A stretch of DNA of 30,160 nt from JANNOG01 sp031398915 (GTDB taxonomy: Bacteria; Actinomycetota; Actinomycetes; Actinomycetales; JBBAYJ01). Made by a program: the position numbers and the translations under genes. The stretch spans positions 1 to 30,160 of the forward strand of contig JANNOG010000083.1 in assembly GCA_031398915.1 (NCBI GenBank), read 5' to 3'. Under the pieces are notes generated by a model that saw only the letters and a program-made list of their open reading frames with translations, was not told the DNA's origin and ran no database searches. Below are positions 1 through 7,420 of this stretch, one piece after another (within the stretch, counting starts at the first letter, position 1; every line of letters begins with the position of its first letter).

Positions 1-72
1 GGGGTTCCAGTCCCGAACGAAGGCGTCGAGGGCGTCACGGATGTCGTCCGGGCGGATCGTCAGCTCGGTCAC
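1..72 (-). CDS. atpA: ATP synthase F1 subunit alpha, N-terminus only
   Basis: Only the first 24 codons lie in the window; the gene continues past the left edge. The start is GTG at 72, with AGGAG a few bases upstream. The peptide begins TELTIRPDDIRDALDAF, the usual N-terminus of actinobacterial alpha subunits. Alpha forms the catalytic hexamer with beta in the cytoplasmic F1 head; this N-terminal stretch contacts delta in the peripheral stalk. It sits 37 nt downstream of atpH and is the last visible gene of the atp operon. The call rests on this peptide and on gene order; no nucleotide-binding motif is visible because the gene is cut. Confidence 0.9.
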   Translation of the reverse strand, partial: MTELTIRPDDIRDALDAFVRDWNP

Positions 73-109
73 GGGGTCTCCTGAGGATCGTGGTTCGGTC
101 GGCGGGTGG

Positions 110-931
110 TCAGCGGGTCATGTGTTCGGTGGCTTCGGATATCCGCCGAGACACGGTGCCGTCGTACACGTCGTCGCGGATCTGGATTCGAAGCCCGCCG
201 ACGACCTCGGGGTCGACGTCGAGGGCGAGACGGATGGCACTGCCGTAGGTCCGGGCGAGAGTGTCGATCAGCCGCTGGCGCTGCGCCTGGGTCAACAGGA
301 CAGCACTGGTCACCTGGGCGACCAAGCGTTCACGACGGAGCGCTGCAGCCTCCAGGACATCGGCGAAGGCAGCTTCGGGAGTGCGGCCACGCAGGTGGGT
401 GGCGATCTGGCGGACCATGACGGCGGTCTCGGGTGCGGTTCGACCCTCGACCAGACGACCGACGAATGCCGACCTGACGGCCACCGGCGCCCGCTGTTCC
501 ATGATCGCTCGGCGCACTCCCGAGTCGGCGGCGATCAGCCGTTCGAAGCGGAAGATCTCCTCCTCCACGGTGCCGAGACGGTCCCCTGCCTCGGCGGAGG
601 CCAGCAGGGTACTGACAGCGAGGGTCTCGATCGCGTCGGCGATGTCGCGAGCCTGGGCCCACCGCTCGCGGACGACACCACCGACGAGGTCGACCGTGTC
701 ACGACTCACCCGGTCGGCGAGCAGTCGTGCACTCAGCGCCCCCTTGTCGGATCCGGCGCGCGACGGATCGGTGAGCGCTCGTCGCAGGGCGGGGGTGCCG
801 TCGAGCAGGCCGACGACCGCGAACAGGTCCTCGGCCAACCGGATCCGGTCCGCCGACGCCGTCACGACGTCGAGCAGTGACTCCAGCCGTTCGCTGACGG
901 CGGCGAATGAGGCCCTGCTGGCTCCGTGCAT
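110..931 (-). CDS. atpH: ATP synthase F1 subunit delta
   Basis: This is the peripheral-stalk subunit that links the b dimer to the top of the alpha/beta head. The protein is about 273 residues and begins MHGASRASF, like Gordonia and Rhodococcus delta subunits, which are longer than the roughly 180-residue E. coli protein. I chose ATG at 931, which overlaps the atpF stop by one base (TGATG); an adjacent in-frame GTG at 934 is an alternative. In Mycobacterium this gene is fused to a second b-like segment (about 446 residues). Here that fusion is absent and b is a separate upstream gene, which argues against Mycobacterium. It is translationally coupled to atpF. Confidence 0.93.
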   Translation of the reverse strand: MHGASRASFAAVSERLESLLDVVTASADRIRLAEDLFAVVGLLDGTPALRRALTDPSRAGSDKGALSARLLADRVSRDTVDLVGGVVRERWAQARDIADAIETLAVSTLLASAEAGDRLGTVEEEIFRFERLIAADSGVRRAIMEQRAPVAVRSAFVGRLVEGRTAPETAVMVRQIATHLRGRTPEAAFADVLEAAALRRERLVAQVTSAVLLTQAQRQRLIDTLARTYGSAIRLALDVDPEVVGGLRIQIRDDVYDGTVSRRISEATEHMTR

Positions 932-1518
932 CACGGCGAGGTCCCTGCCCCAGAACTGACCGGGACGGTCGAGGTGGCCGAGCTGTCCAGCTCGGCGAGG
1001 AATCGATCGATCACGCGCTGTTGCCGCTCATCGTCGGTCAGCGACTCGCCGACGATCCGCTCGGCCAGCGACATCGACAGTCGGGCCACCTCGCGTCGCA
1101 ACTGTGTGGTGGCTTGCTGACGTTCCGCCTCGATCTGACGTTGGGCGATCTCGAGGATGCGAGCTGCTTCCGTCTGGGCATCGGCTCGCATCGAGGCGAT
1201 GATCGCCGCACCTTCCGCGCGAGCCTCCTCACGCGTGCGGCCTGCCTGCTCCCGCGCCTCGGCCAACTGGGATTCGTATTCGGATCGCAGTCGTGCTGCC
1301 TCGGCCTGTGCCTGTTCGGCCCGCTCGATGCCCCCCTGGATCGCCGCCGTCCGGGCGTCCAGGGTCTTGAGGTACGCGGGCAACACGTACCGCGCGAACA
1401 GGATGAACAGCACGACGAAGACCACCGACGACCAGACGATGTCGTAGACCGCCGGCAGCAGCGGACTGGAGCCCTCCTCCTCGCCGACCGCGGCAAGGAC
1501 TGCGGTGGCGACGGACAT
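931..1518 (-). CDS. atpF: ATP synthase Fo subunit b
   Basis: The protein is 195 residues. One N-terminal membrane segment lies at about residues 23-45 (IVWSSVVFVVLFILFARYVLP). A long Ala/Glu/Arg-rich helix at about 55-165 forms the dimeric peripheral stalk. The stalk holds the alpha/beta head against rotor torque and contacts delta through its C-terminus. ATG at 1518 overlaps the atpE stop (ATGA), so translation is probably coupled. The last 15 residues are Ser/Thr/Pro-rich and probably disordered. Length and topology match actinobacterial AtpF. Confidence 0.94.
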   Translation of the reverse strand: MSVATAVLAAVGEEEGSSPLLPAVYDIVWSSVVFVVLFILFARYVLPAYLKTLDARTAAIQGGIERAEQAQAEAARLRSEYESQLAEAREQAGRTREEARAEGAAIIASMRADAQTEAARILEIAQRQIEAERQQATTQLRREVARLSMSLAERIVGESLTDDERQQRVIDRFLAELDSSATSTVPVSSGAGTSP

Positions 1519-1745
1519 CAGAAGACGAAGCCGGCCGCGAAGCCGATCAGGGCCAACGCCTCGGTGAAGGCGATACCGAGGAACATGGTCGCCTGCAGCC
1601 GGCCGGCCATTTCGGGCTGGCGGGCCTGGGCCTCGACCGTCTTGCCGACGAGGAATCCGACGCCGATGCCGGGGCCGAGAGTGGCGAGGCCGTACCCGAC
1701 GGTGGCGATGTTGCCGGTGAGAGCGGCCAGGATCTGGGAGTCCAC
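1518..1745 (-). CDS. atpE: ATP synthase Fo subunit c (rotor ring)
   Basis: The protein is 75 residues: a two-helix hairpin with the polar-loop signature ARQPE at about 41-45 and the proton-carrying carboxylate Glu62 in FTEALAL. Copies assemble into the rotor ring that turns as protons pass subunit a. The start is GTG at 1745 with AAAGGA upstream. Aligned by eye to M. tuberculosis AtpE, the bedaquiline-contact residues Asp28, Ala63 and Tyr64 correspond here to Val29, Leu64 and Ala65, while Glu61 and Ile66 are kept as Glu62 and Ile67. It lies 45 nt after atpB in the operon. Confidence 0.95.
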   Translation of the reverse strand: MDSQILAALTGNIATVGYGLATLGPGIGVGFLVGKTVEAQARQPEMAGRLQATMFLGIAFTEALALIGFAAGFVF

Positions 1746-1790
1746 TGGAGGTCCTTTCTGACAGGAATAGTGCTGGTGGTGTGGCGGGGC

Positions 1791-2579
1791 TCAGTGTTCG
1801 ACGTGCAGGCTGGAATTGATGTAAACGGCAGCCAACAGCGAGAAGATATAGGCCTGTAGCAGGGCCACGATGATCTCGAACAGCGTGAAGGCGAACCCGA
1901 ACGCCAAGGTGAGAATCCCGAGGCCCGCCAGCGGCGCGCCGGCCTCGAAGAACAGGTAATTCGTCCCGCTGAAGCAGAGGACGAGCAGGAAGTGACCGGC
2001 GATCATATTGGCGAGGAGCCGGATCGTCAGGGTCGCCGGTCGAAGTACGAAGACCGCGAGCGCCTCGATGGGCGTGTAGAGGATGTAGATCGCGGGCGGG
2101 ATCCCGGGCGGGGCCAACGTGTTGCGGAAGTACCCGAACGCGCCATTGGCTCTGATCCCGACGACGATGAACGTCACGTACACCACGAGCGCCAGGACCA
2201 GGGGCATACCCACGACCGATGTGCCCGCGATGTTGAGCAGCGGAATGATGCCCGTGATGTTGAGGGCGAACACCAGAAAGAAGATCGTGGCCAACAGCGG
2301 CAGGAACCGCCGTCCGTCCTTCTCACCCAGGATCAGGTCGGCGACCTGGGTCCGGATCAGGTCGATCGCCATCTCGACGGTGCCGGTGCCGCGATCGGGA
2401 ACCAGCTTCGACCGACGGACATAGATGGCGAACACGATCACGACGACGGCCATGGCCAGCAACCGGATGAGCATGATCCGGTTGAGCTCGAACGGGGTGC
2501 CGTCGAACAACACCGCCGGCGGGAAGAATTCCTTGATCGTGGGCGGATGGAAGCCTTCGCCGCCGTCGGTGGCGGACAT
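1791..2579 (-). CDS. atpB: ATP synthase Fo subunit a
   Basis: This multi-pass membrane protein forms the proton half-channels beside the c ring. The helix carrying TIRLLANMIAGHFLL holds the essential arginine. The start of the mature family sequence, GFHPPTIKEFFPPAVLFDGTPFELNRI, is typical of actinobacterial AtpB. The ATG at 2579 gives 262 residues, the usual length, but lacks a good ribosome site. An in-frame CTG at 2606 has AGGAG six bases upstream and would give 271 residues beginning MNALSALVP, close to related proteins. A TTG at 2705 is probably too far upstream. I give the ATG as the conservative boundary. It is followed by atpE and preceded by atpI. Confidence 0.92.
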   Translation of the reverse strand: MSATDGGEGFHPPTIKEFFPPAVLFDGTPFELNRIMLIRLLAMAVVVIVFAIYVRRSKLVPDRGTGTVEMAIDLIRTQVADLILGEKDGRRFLPLLATIFFLVFALNITGIIPLLNIAGTSVVGMPLVLALVVYVTFIVVGIRANGAFGYFRNTLAPPGIPPAIYILYTPIEALAVFVLRPATLTIRLLANMIAGHFLLVLCFSGTNYLFFEAGAPLAGLGILTLAFGFAFTLFEIIVALLQAYIFSLLAAVYINSSLHVEH

Positions 2580-2723
2580 CGGGACCAGCGCGGAGAGCGC
2601 GTTCAGCGTCGACTCCTGAATGTCGGGCCGGTTGTTCTCCTCCGGCGGGCGTGCGGGCGTCGTGCACCGACTCATATGCGACGTCGAGCGGGGCGACCCT
2701 ACCAAGTCGGCAGCCGTGCTCGG

Positions 2724-3158
2724 TTACTGGGATGAACCGGTGGGGTCGACGTAGGGGATCTGAGCCGTGCTGATACTGCGGTACTCGGCGGCCAGCGTCG
2801 CGATCAGTCCCACGATGACCCCGATCCCCACCCAGCGCGGGTCGATGGCGTCGGTGGAGCGGGCCAACGCCAGTACCCCCAGCGTGATCACCGCCTTGAC
2901 CAGCCACGACACCAAGAGGGCGGTACCGACCAGCAACGGGTCACGCCCCGCGGTACGGGCGCCGACCACGGCGGTGACCAGTAGGAACGCCGCCGACACG
3001 ACGGCGCCCACCAAGGCTCCCCACACGCCTGCGGCCCCTGCCACGACACCCGCGGCAATGGTCACCGCCACAGCCCCGATACCGGCCGTGACGAGTCCCC
3101 AGCGGATCGCCCGGCGCATCGCCGCCTGCAACGGCAGTGATCCCTGTTGGGATGTCAC
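2724..3158 (-). CDS. atpI: AtpI-like membrane protein of the atp operon
   Basis: The protein is 144 residues with four hydrophobic segments (about 18-38, 42-62, 75-97, 107-125 by eye). It lies immediately upstream of atpB, where actinobacteria carry the poorly conserved ATP synthase protein I (Rv1303-like). Members of this family are implicated in Fo or c-ring assembly or in ion supply. No catalytic motif is visible. The start GTG at 3158 overlaps the wecA stop (GTGA) and has AGGAGG six to seven bases upstream. Identification rests on position, size and topology, so the family name is secure only to that degree. Confidence 0.75.
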   Translation of the reverse strand: MTSQQGSLPLQAAMRRAIRWGLVTAGIGAVAVTIAAGVVAGAAGVWGALVGAVVSAAFLLVTAVVGARTAGRDPLLVGTALLVSWLVKAVITLGVLALARSTDAIDPRWVGIGVIVGLIATLAAEYRSISTAQIPYVDPTGSSQ

Positions 3159-4285
3159 GACTTGCCTCCTACGCGGGCCGCGGGCCGCATCCGCCCCGCG
3201 ATTCCGGGGGCCACGGTCAGGACGAACAGGACGACCATCACCACGGCCATCACCCTGGCCACATCCTGCCAGGGCCAGAATGCCGTGGCGGCGGCACTGA
3301 ACGAGAGCACGGCCACCCAGCCGTGGAGCAGGGCAACGGCCCACCGGTGCGAATGACCCAACCGAATCATGCGGTGGTGTAGGTGCAGGCTGTCGGGGCT
3401 GAACGGCGAACGCCCGGCGAGGGTGCGCCGGATCACGGCGAGCACCACGTCGGTGATCGGTATCAGCAGCGCGGCGGCCGGGAGGAGCAGCGGGACGAAG
3501 GCCGGAACCAGCGTGGTCTGCTCGAGCACGACCGGGTCGGTGTCGCCCGTGACACTGATCGTCGAGGCCGCGAGGAGCAGGCCCAGCATCAGCGCACCGG
3601 AATCACCCATGAAGATCCGCGCGGGATGGAGGTTGTGGGGCAGGAACCCCAGGCACGCCCCGACGGTCGCGGCTGTCACCAGTGTCGCCGTGCTGGAATA
3701 GTCGCCCGGGTTCGCCTCGCGCGACAACCAGTACGAGTAGGCGAAGAACGCGGTTCCCGAGATGGCGACGGTGCCGGCGGCGAGCCCGTCCAGGCCGTCG
3801 ATGAAATTGACCGCGTTGGCCGTCACCACCACGACGACGACGGTCAGCAGGACCAGCATCCAGCCGGACAGCAACAGCAGCGTGACGCCGTTGAGCGGGA
3901 CCGCGAGCAGTCGCACCCCGAGAAGCGCCATGACGACACCAGCCAGCGCCTGACCTGCCAACTTGGTCCACGGATCGAGGCCCCAGATGTCGTCGATCAC
4001 GCCGACGGCGCACATCACGGCAGCGCCCAGGAGGATCCCGACAGGTCCCGAGGTGCCGTCGCCGAACGTGCCCGCGGTGAAGGGGATGGTGGCGGCAAGT
4101 CCGAGCGCGCCCGCCACACCCACCAGCAGCGCGACCCCGCCGAGGCGCGGGATCGGCACGACGTGGACATCGCGGTCTCGCACCGCCGCGACCACCCCCC
4201 AGCGCAGCGCCAGGCCTCGGATCGGTCCCGTGAGGAGGTACGTGATGACCGCCGCCACCGCCATGACGAGCAGGTACGCCCTCAC
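3155..4285 (-). CDS. wecA: Undecaprenyl-phosphate GlcNAc-1-phosphate transferase (WecA/Rfe family)
   Basis: This 376-residue polytopic membrane enzyme moves a sugar-1-phosphate from a UDP-sugar to decaprenyl/undecaprenyl phosphate, with Mg2+. Family motifs are present in order: the DD pair at 98-99 (VIDDIWGL), NAVNFIDGLDG at 157-167, FMGDSG at 225-230, and a C-terminal cytoplasmic loop with LHLHHR. In Mycobacteriales the orthologue (Rv1302) starts the arabinogalactan linker unit, the probable role here. The start GTG at 4285 overlaps the sua5 stop (GTGA). The upstream ribosome site is weak, and the bases just before it are the hexanucleotide repeat in the 3' end of sua5, so coupling to sua5 translation is likely. 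Confidence 0.93.
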   Translation of the reverse strand: MRAYLLVMAVAAVITYLLTGPIRGLALRWGVVAAVRDRDVHVVPIPRLGGVALLVGVAGALGLAATIPFTAGTFGDGTSGPVGILLGAAVMCAVGVIDDIWGLDPWTKLAGQALAGVVMALLGVRLLAVPLNGVTLLLLSGWMLVLLTVVVVVVTANAVNFIDGLDGLAAGTVAISGTAFFAYSYWLSREANPGDYSSTATLVTAATVGACLGFLPHNLHPARIFMGDSGALMLGLLLAASTISVTGDTDPVVLEQTTLVPAFVPLLLPAAALLIPITDVVLAVIRRTLAGRSPFSPDSLHLHHRMIRLGHSHRWAVALLHGWVAVLSFSAAATAFWPWQDVARVMAVVMVVLFVLTVAPGIAGRMRPAARVGGKS

Positions 4286-5052
4286 GTCTGTACCGGCTCA
4301 GGGTCGCGGTCGGGATCAGGGTCGGAATCGGAATCGGAATCGGAATCGGAATCGGAATCGGAATCGGGATCGGGATCGGGATCGGAGTCGGGATCGGAGG
4401 CGACCGGTCGCCACGCATCGGGACCGGAGACCTCGTGCAGTTGCGCCTCGCTGACCGCGCCGACGCGCAGCACCCGCAGGTACTCGCCCGTGGTGTCCAC
4501 GATGGTCGACGGGGCCTCGTCCAGGCACGGCCCGCCGTCCAGGTAGACGGCCACCGAGTCGCCGAGGGCCGACATCGCCTCGGCGGCGGTCACGGCTGCG
4601 GGCGATCCTGTGAGGTTGGCGCTGGACGTCGCCAGTGGCCCGGTCTGGGCCAGGAGTTCCAGCGCGACGGGATGCAACGGCATCCGTAACGCGACGGTGC
4701 CACCGGTATCGCCCAGGTCCCAGGCCAGACTGGGTTGTGCCCAGCACACCAGGGTCAGCCCGCCGGGCCAGAACGCCTCGGCCAGGTCGCGCGCGACCTG
4801 GCTGACATCGACGGCCAGACCGTCCAGGGCGTCCATCGAGGCGATGAGGACCGGTGGTGGCATTGCGCGGCCGCGTCCCTTGGCCTCGAGCAGGCGCCCG
4901 ACGGCTGCCGGCTTGAACGCGTCTGCGGACAGCCCGTAGACAGTGTCGGTCGGCACCACGACCAGGCGCCCGTCGGCGAGCGCGGTGACCGCCTCGCGCA
5001 GGCCACGCTGACGTTCGGCAGGTACGGCACAATCGAACAGCTGGCCCGTCAC
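4282..5052 (-). CDS. L-threonylcarbamoyladenylate synthase (Sua5/YrdC) with Asp-Ser/Pro repeat tail
   Basis: The enzyme makes threonylcarbamoyl-AMP from threonine, bicarbonate and ATP for the t6A modification of ANN-decoding tRNAs. The YrdC domain spans about residues 15-205, with VVPTDTVYGLSADA near the start and ATSSANLTG at about 141-149. The protein has 256 residues. Residues 219-253 are almost entirely alternating Asp with Ser or Pro, encoded by a hexanucleotide tandem repeat at 4304-4399. That acidic, disordered tail is not part of the catalytic fold and is probably a lineage-specific expansion. The start GTG at 5052 overlaps the prmC stop (GTGA). The orthologue in M. tuberculosis is Rv1301. 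Confidence 0.92.
   Translation of the reverse strand: MTGQLFDCAVPAERQRGLREAVTALADGRLVVVPTDTVYGLSADAFKPAAVGRLLEAKGRGRAMPPPVLIASMDALDGLAVDVSQVARDLAEAFWPGGLTLVCWAQPSLAWDLGDTGGTVALRMPLHPVALELLAQTGPLATSSANLTGSPAAVTAAEAMSALGDSVAVYLDGGPCLDEAPSTIVDTTGEYLRVLRVGAVSEAQLHEVSGPDAWRPVASDPDSDPDPDPDSDSDSDSDSDSDSDPDPDRDPEPVQT
4304..4399. repeat. Hexanucleotide tandem repeat in the 3' end of sua5
   Basis: There are seven perfect copies of TCGGAA (4322-4363), then TCGGGA x3, TCGGAG, TCGGGA and TCGGAG up to 4399. Three more degenerate units lie at 4304-4321. On the minus strand it encodes alternating Asp-Ser and Asp-Pro. The 6-nt unit is a multiple of three, so copy-number slippage would change tail length without a frameshift. 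The repeat ends about 20 nt before the wecA start codon. Confidence 0.95.
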
Positions 5053-5975
5053 GCCCGGAAGTCTTGCACTGCGACGGCGGGCGAGGGGTGACCGGCGGAC
5101 AGGGAGCCCACGGTGGCTCTGGGACGACCGGTGAGATCCAGGTGCGTCTCCACCGAAGCGAACCCCGCGGCGATCAGTACCTCGGCCACCTGACTCCCCT
5201 GCGACTCACCGTGCTCGACGATGACGGCTCCACCGGGGCGGCACAGTCGAGCGGCCGCCACGGCGACCTCGCGCACCACGACCAGGCCGTCCGCACCACC
5301 GAACAACGCCATCGCAGGGTCGTGGTCTCGAACCTCGGGCTCGCGCGGCACCGCATCATCGGGGATGTACGGCGGGTTGGCGGTGACGACGTCGACGGTG
5401 CCGTCGAGGTCGGCACAGCTTCCCGCCACGGCGCCGTGGCGCACGTCGACCCGACCGAGGCCGAGCCGCTCGGCGTTGCGCAGCGCCCAGACCACGGCGT
5501 CGCCGCTCAACTCGACGGCGACCGCCACGACGTCGATGCCCTGCGCATCGGCTTCGGTCACCACGCTGAGCGCGATGGCTCCCGATCCGGTGCACAGATC
5601 GACCAACCGCAGCGGCTTCGTCGAAACCACCGAGGCCATCGACACCAGCGCGCGCAGCGCCAACCCCGCGGTCACCTCGGTCTCCGGGCGCGGCACGAAC
5701 ACTCCAGGCCCCACGTCGAGGCTGAGCCGACGGAAGTCCGCCCTGCCGGTGAGATGTTGCACCGGCACCCGCTGGACTCGCCGAGCCACGAGCTGCTCGA
5801 AGATCTCGACTCCGGCGGGTGCGAACTCGCTACTCATCACCCGTCTGCGGACCACCTCGGGGCGCGACACCGACAGGACGTGCGCCGCGAGCAACTCGGC
5901 GTCGGTGGCGGGCGACTGAACCCCCGCCGCCGCCAGGTCCGAGGTCGCGCGGCGAAGGACGGCGTCCACGGTCAC
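5049..5975 (-). CDS. prmC: Peptide chain release factor N5-glutamine methyltransferase
   Basis: PrmC/HemK methylates the glutamine of the GGQ motif in release factors, using S-adenosylmethionine. The protein has 308 residues. The N-terminal helical substrate-binding domain covers about 1-85, the SAM-binding motif VDLCTGSGAIA is at 125-135, and the catalytic NPPY is at 200-203. The start GTG at 5975 follows the prfA stop by 22 nt. Being next to prfA, whose product is its substrate, is the normal arrangement in actinobacteria and supports the call. It overlaps sua5 by four bases. Confidence 0.95.
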   Translation of the reverse strand: MTVDAVLRRATSDLAAAGVQSPATDAELLAAHVLSVSRPEVVRRRVMSSEFAPAGVEIFEQLVARRVQRVPVQHLTGRADFRRLSLDVGPGVFVPRPETEVTAGLALRALVSMASVVSTKPLRLVDLCTGSGAIALSVVTEADAQGIDVVAVAVELSGDAVVWALRNAERLGLGRVDVRHGAVAGSCADLDGTVDVVTANPPYIPDDAVPREPEVRDHDPAMALFGGADGLVVVREVAVAAARLCRPGGAVIVEHGESQGSQVAEVLIAAGFASVETHLDLTGRPRATVGSLSAGHPSPAVAVQDFRA

Positions 5976-5997
5976 GGCGCGCTCACCACTCGTCGTG

Positions 5998-7074
5998 TCA
6001 CGCCTCGTCCGGCGAGAGGCGGGCGGCCCGGTCGGCAGCGAGCAGGCTGGCCAGGACCGGTTCCAGGTCTCCGTCCAGGACTGCGTCGAGGTTGTACGCC
6101 TTGTATCCGGTGCGGTGCTCGTTGATGCGGTTCTCGCCGAAGTTGTAGGTCCTCACCCGCTCGGATCGGTCCACCGTGCGTACCTGGGAGCGGCGGGCAT
6201 CCGAGGCGGCGGCAGCAGCAGCGGTGCGCGCGTCGGCCAACAGCCGAGCCCGAAGGATGCGCAGTGCCGACTCCTTGTTCTGGAGCTGAGATTTCTCGTT
6301 CTGGCAGGTGACGACCGTGCCGGTCGGGATATGGGTGATCCGCACCGCGGAGTCGGTGGTGTTCACGCTCTGCCCACCGGGGCCGCTGGAGCGGTAGACG
6401 TCGATGCGCAGGTCGTTGGGATCGATGTCGATGTCGACCTCGTCAGCCTCGGGGTTGACCAGCACACCGACGGCGGAGGTGTGGATCCTGCCCGCCGACT
6501 CGGTCACCGGGACGCGCTGCACCCGGTGCACACCGCCCTCGAACTTGAGTACGGCATAGGCGCCCGGGCCGGCACCGGTGGCGGCGACGGCCATCGACAC
6601 GTCCTTGTACCCGCCCATGTCACCGGCCGTGCTCTCCAGGATTTCGGTGCGCCACCCACGGCGCTCCGCGTATCGCAGGTACATCCGCAGCAGGTCACCG
6701 GCGAACAGGGCCGACTCGGCGCCGCCCTCACCCGCTTTGACCTCGACGATGGCGTCGCGATCGTCGTCCGGGTCGCGCGGTGCGAGCAGGTCGCCCAGGG
6801 CATCGGCCGCCTGCGCCTCGGCAGCGACGAGAGCCGGCAGTTCGGCCCGCATCCCGGCGTCGTCGGCGGCGAATTCCGCGGCTGTCTGGCGATCGCCGAC
6901 CGCTGCCTGCCACCGACGGTGCGCCTCGGCCACAGCGCTCAGTTGCGCATAGCGGCGGCCGAGACGCTTGGCGTCGTCGGGTCGGGTGTGGACGTCGGGA
7001 TCGGCGAGGGCACGCTCGACCTCGGCGTGCTCTCTCAGCAGTGCCTCGACCGCCCCGAACTGACCCGTGGCCAC
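5998..7074 (-). CDS. prfA: Peptide chain release factor 1
   Basis: RF1 recognises UAA and UAG in the ribosomal A site and triggers release of the finished peptide. The protein has 358 residues, standard for RF1. It has an N-terminal helical domain, then domain 2 with the stop-codon-reading region, and SGPGGQSVNTTDSAVRITHIPTG at about 228-250 with the GGQ that PrmC methylates. The frame stays open upstream into rpmE, so I chose GTG at 7074 (MATGQFGAVEALL), which matches family N-termini and lies 22 nt after the rpmE stop. The ribosome site is weak. It is transcribed between rpmE and prmC. Confidence 0.94.
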   Translation of the reverse strand: MATGQFGAVEALLREHAEVERALADPDVHTRPDDAKRLGRRYAQLSAVAEAHRRWQAAVGDRQTAAEFAADDAGMRAELPALVAAEAQAADALGDLLAPRDPDDDRDAIVEVKAGEGGAESALFAGDLLRMYLRYAERRGWRTEILESTAGDMGGYKDVSMAVAATGAGPGAYAVLKFEGGVHRVQRVPVTESAGRIHTSAVGVLVNPEADEVDIDIDPNDLRIDVYRSSGPGGQSVNTTDSAVRITHIPTGTVVTCQNEKSQLQNKESALRILRARLLADARTAAAAAASDARRSQVRTVDRSERVRTYNFGENRINEHRTGYKAYNLDAVLDGDLEPVLASLLAADRAARLSPDEA

Positions 7075-7096
7075 CTGGGTGGTCTCGCTCGCGGGA

Positions 7097-7306
7097 CTAC
7101 TTGTCGCGACCGTAGCGCTTCTGGAAGCGGGCCACTCGACCACCGGTGTCCAGCAGCTTCTGCTTGCCGGTGTAGAAGGGGTGGCACGCGCTGCAGACGT
7201 CGGCACTGATCTTGCCGCTGGCTGCGGTACTGCGGGTCACGAACGTGTTACCGCAGGTGCACGTAACGGTGGTCTCCACATAGTTCGGGTGGACGTCGGG
7301 CTTCAT
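7097..7306 (-). CDS. rpmE: 50S ribosomal protein L31, zinc-binding type
   Basis: The protein is 69 residues and starts MKPDVHPNY. Four cysteines (CTC near residue 15-17 and CSAC at about 36-39) form the zinc ribbon that marks the C+ form of L31, the version normally replaced by a C-minus paralogue under zinc limitation. Two ATG codons are adjacent (7309 and 7306). AAGGAG sits two bases from the first and five from the second, so I chose the second. It follows rho and precedes prfA, as in M. tuberculosis. Confidence 0.95.
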   Translation of the reverse strand: MKPDVHPNYVETTVTCTCGNTFVTRSTAASGKISADVCSACHPFYTGKQKLLDTGGRVARFQKRYGRDK

Positions 7307-7420
7307 CATGACTCCTTCTAGGGCGCTGCCGGGTCGGGAGGGCCGACTGCCACGTCCCGTGAACCGGCTGCCGTGAGTGTGAACCAGAACAGACCGTGAA
7401 GTATGCCCTGTGTCGATGCG

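Noticed and set aside
3383..4546. 387-codon plus-strand frame with a Ser-Glu repeat
   Set aside because: It is antisense to wecA and sua5; the Ser-Glu run is the reverse reading of the hexanucleotide repeat.
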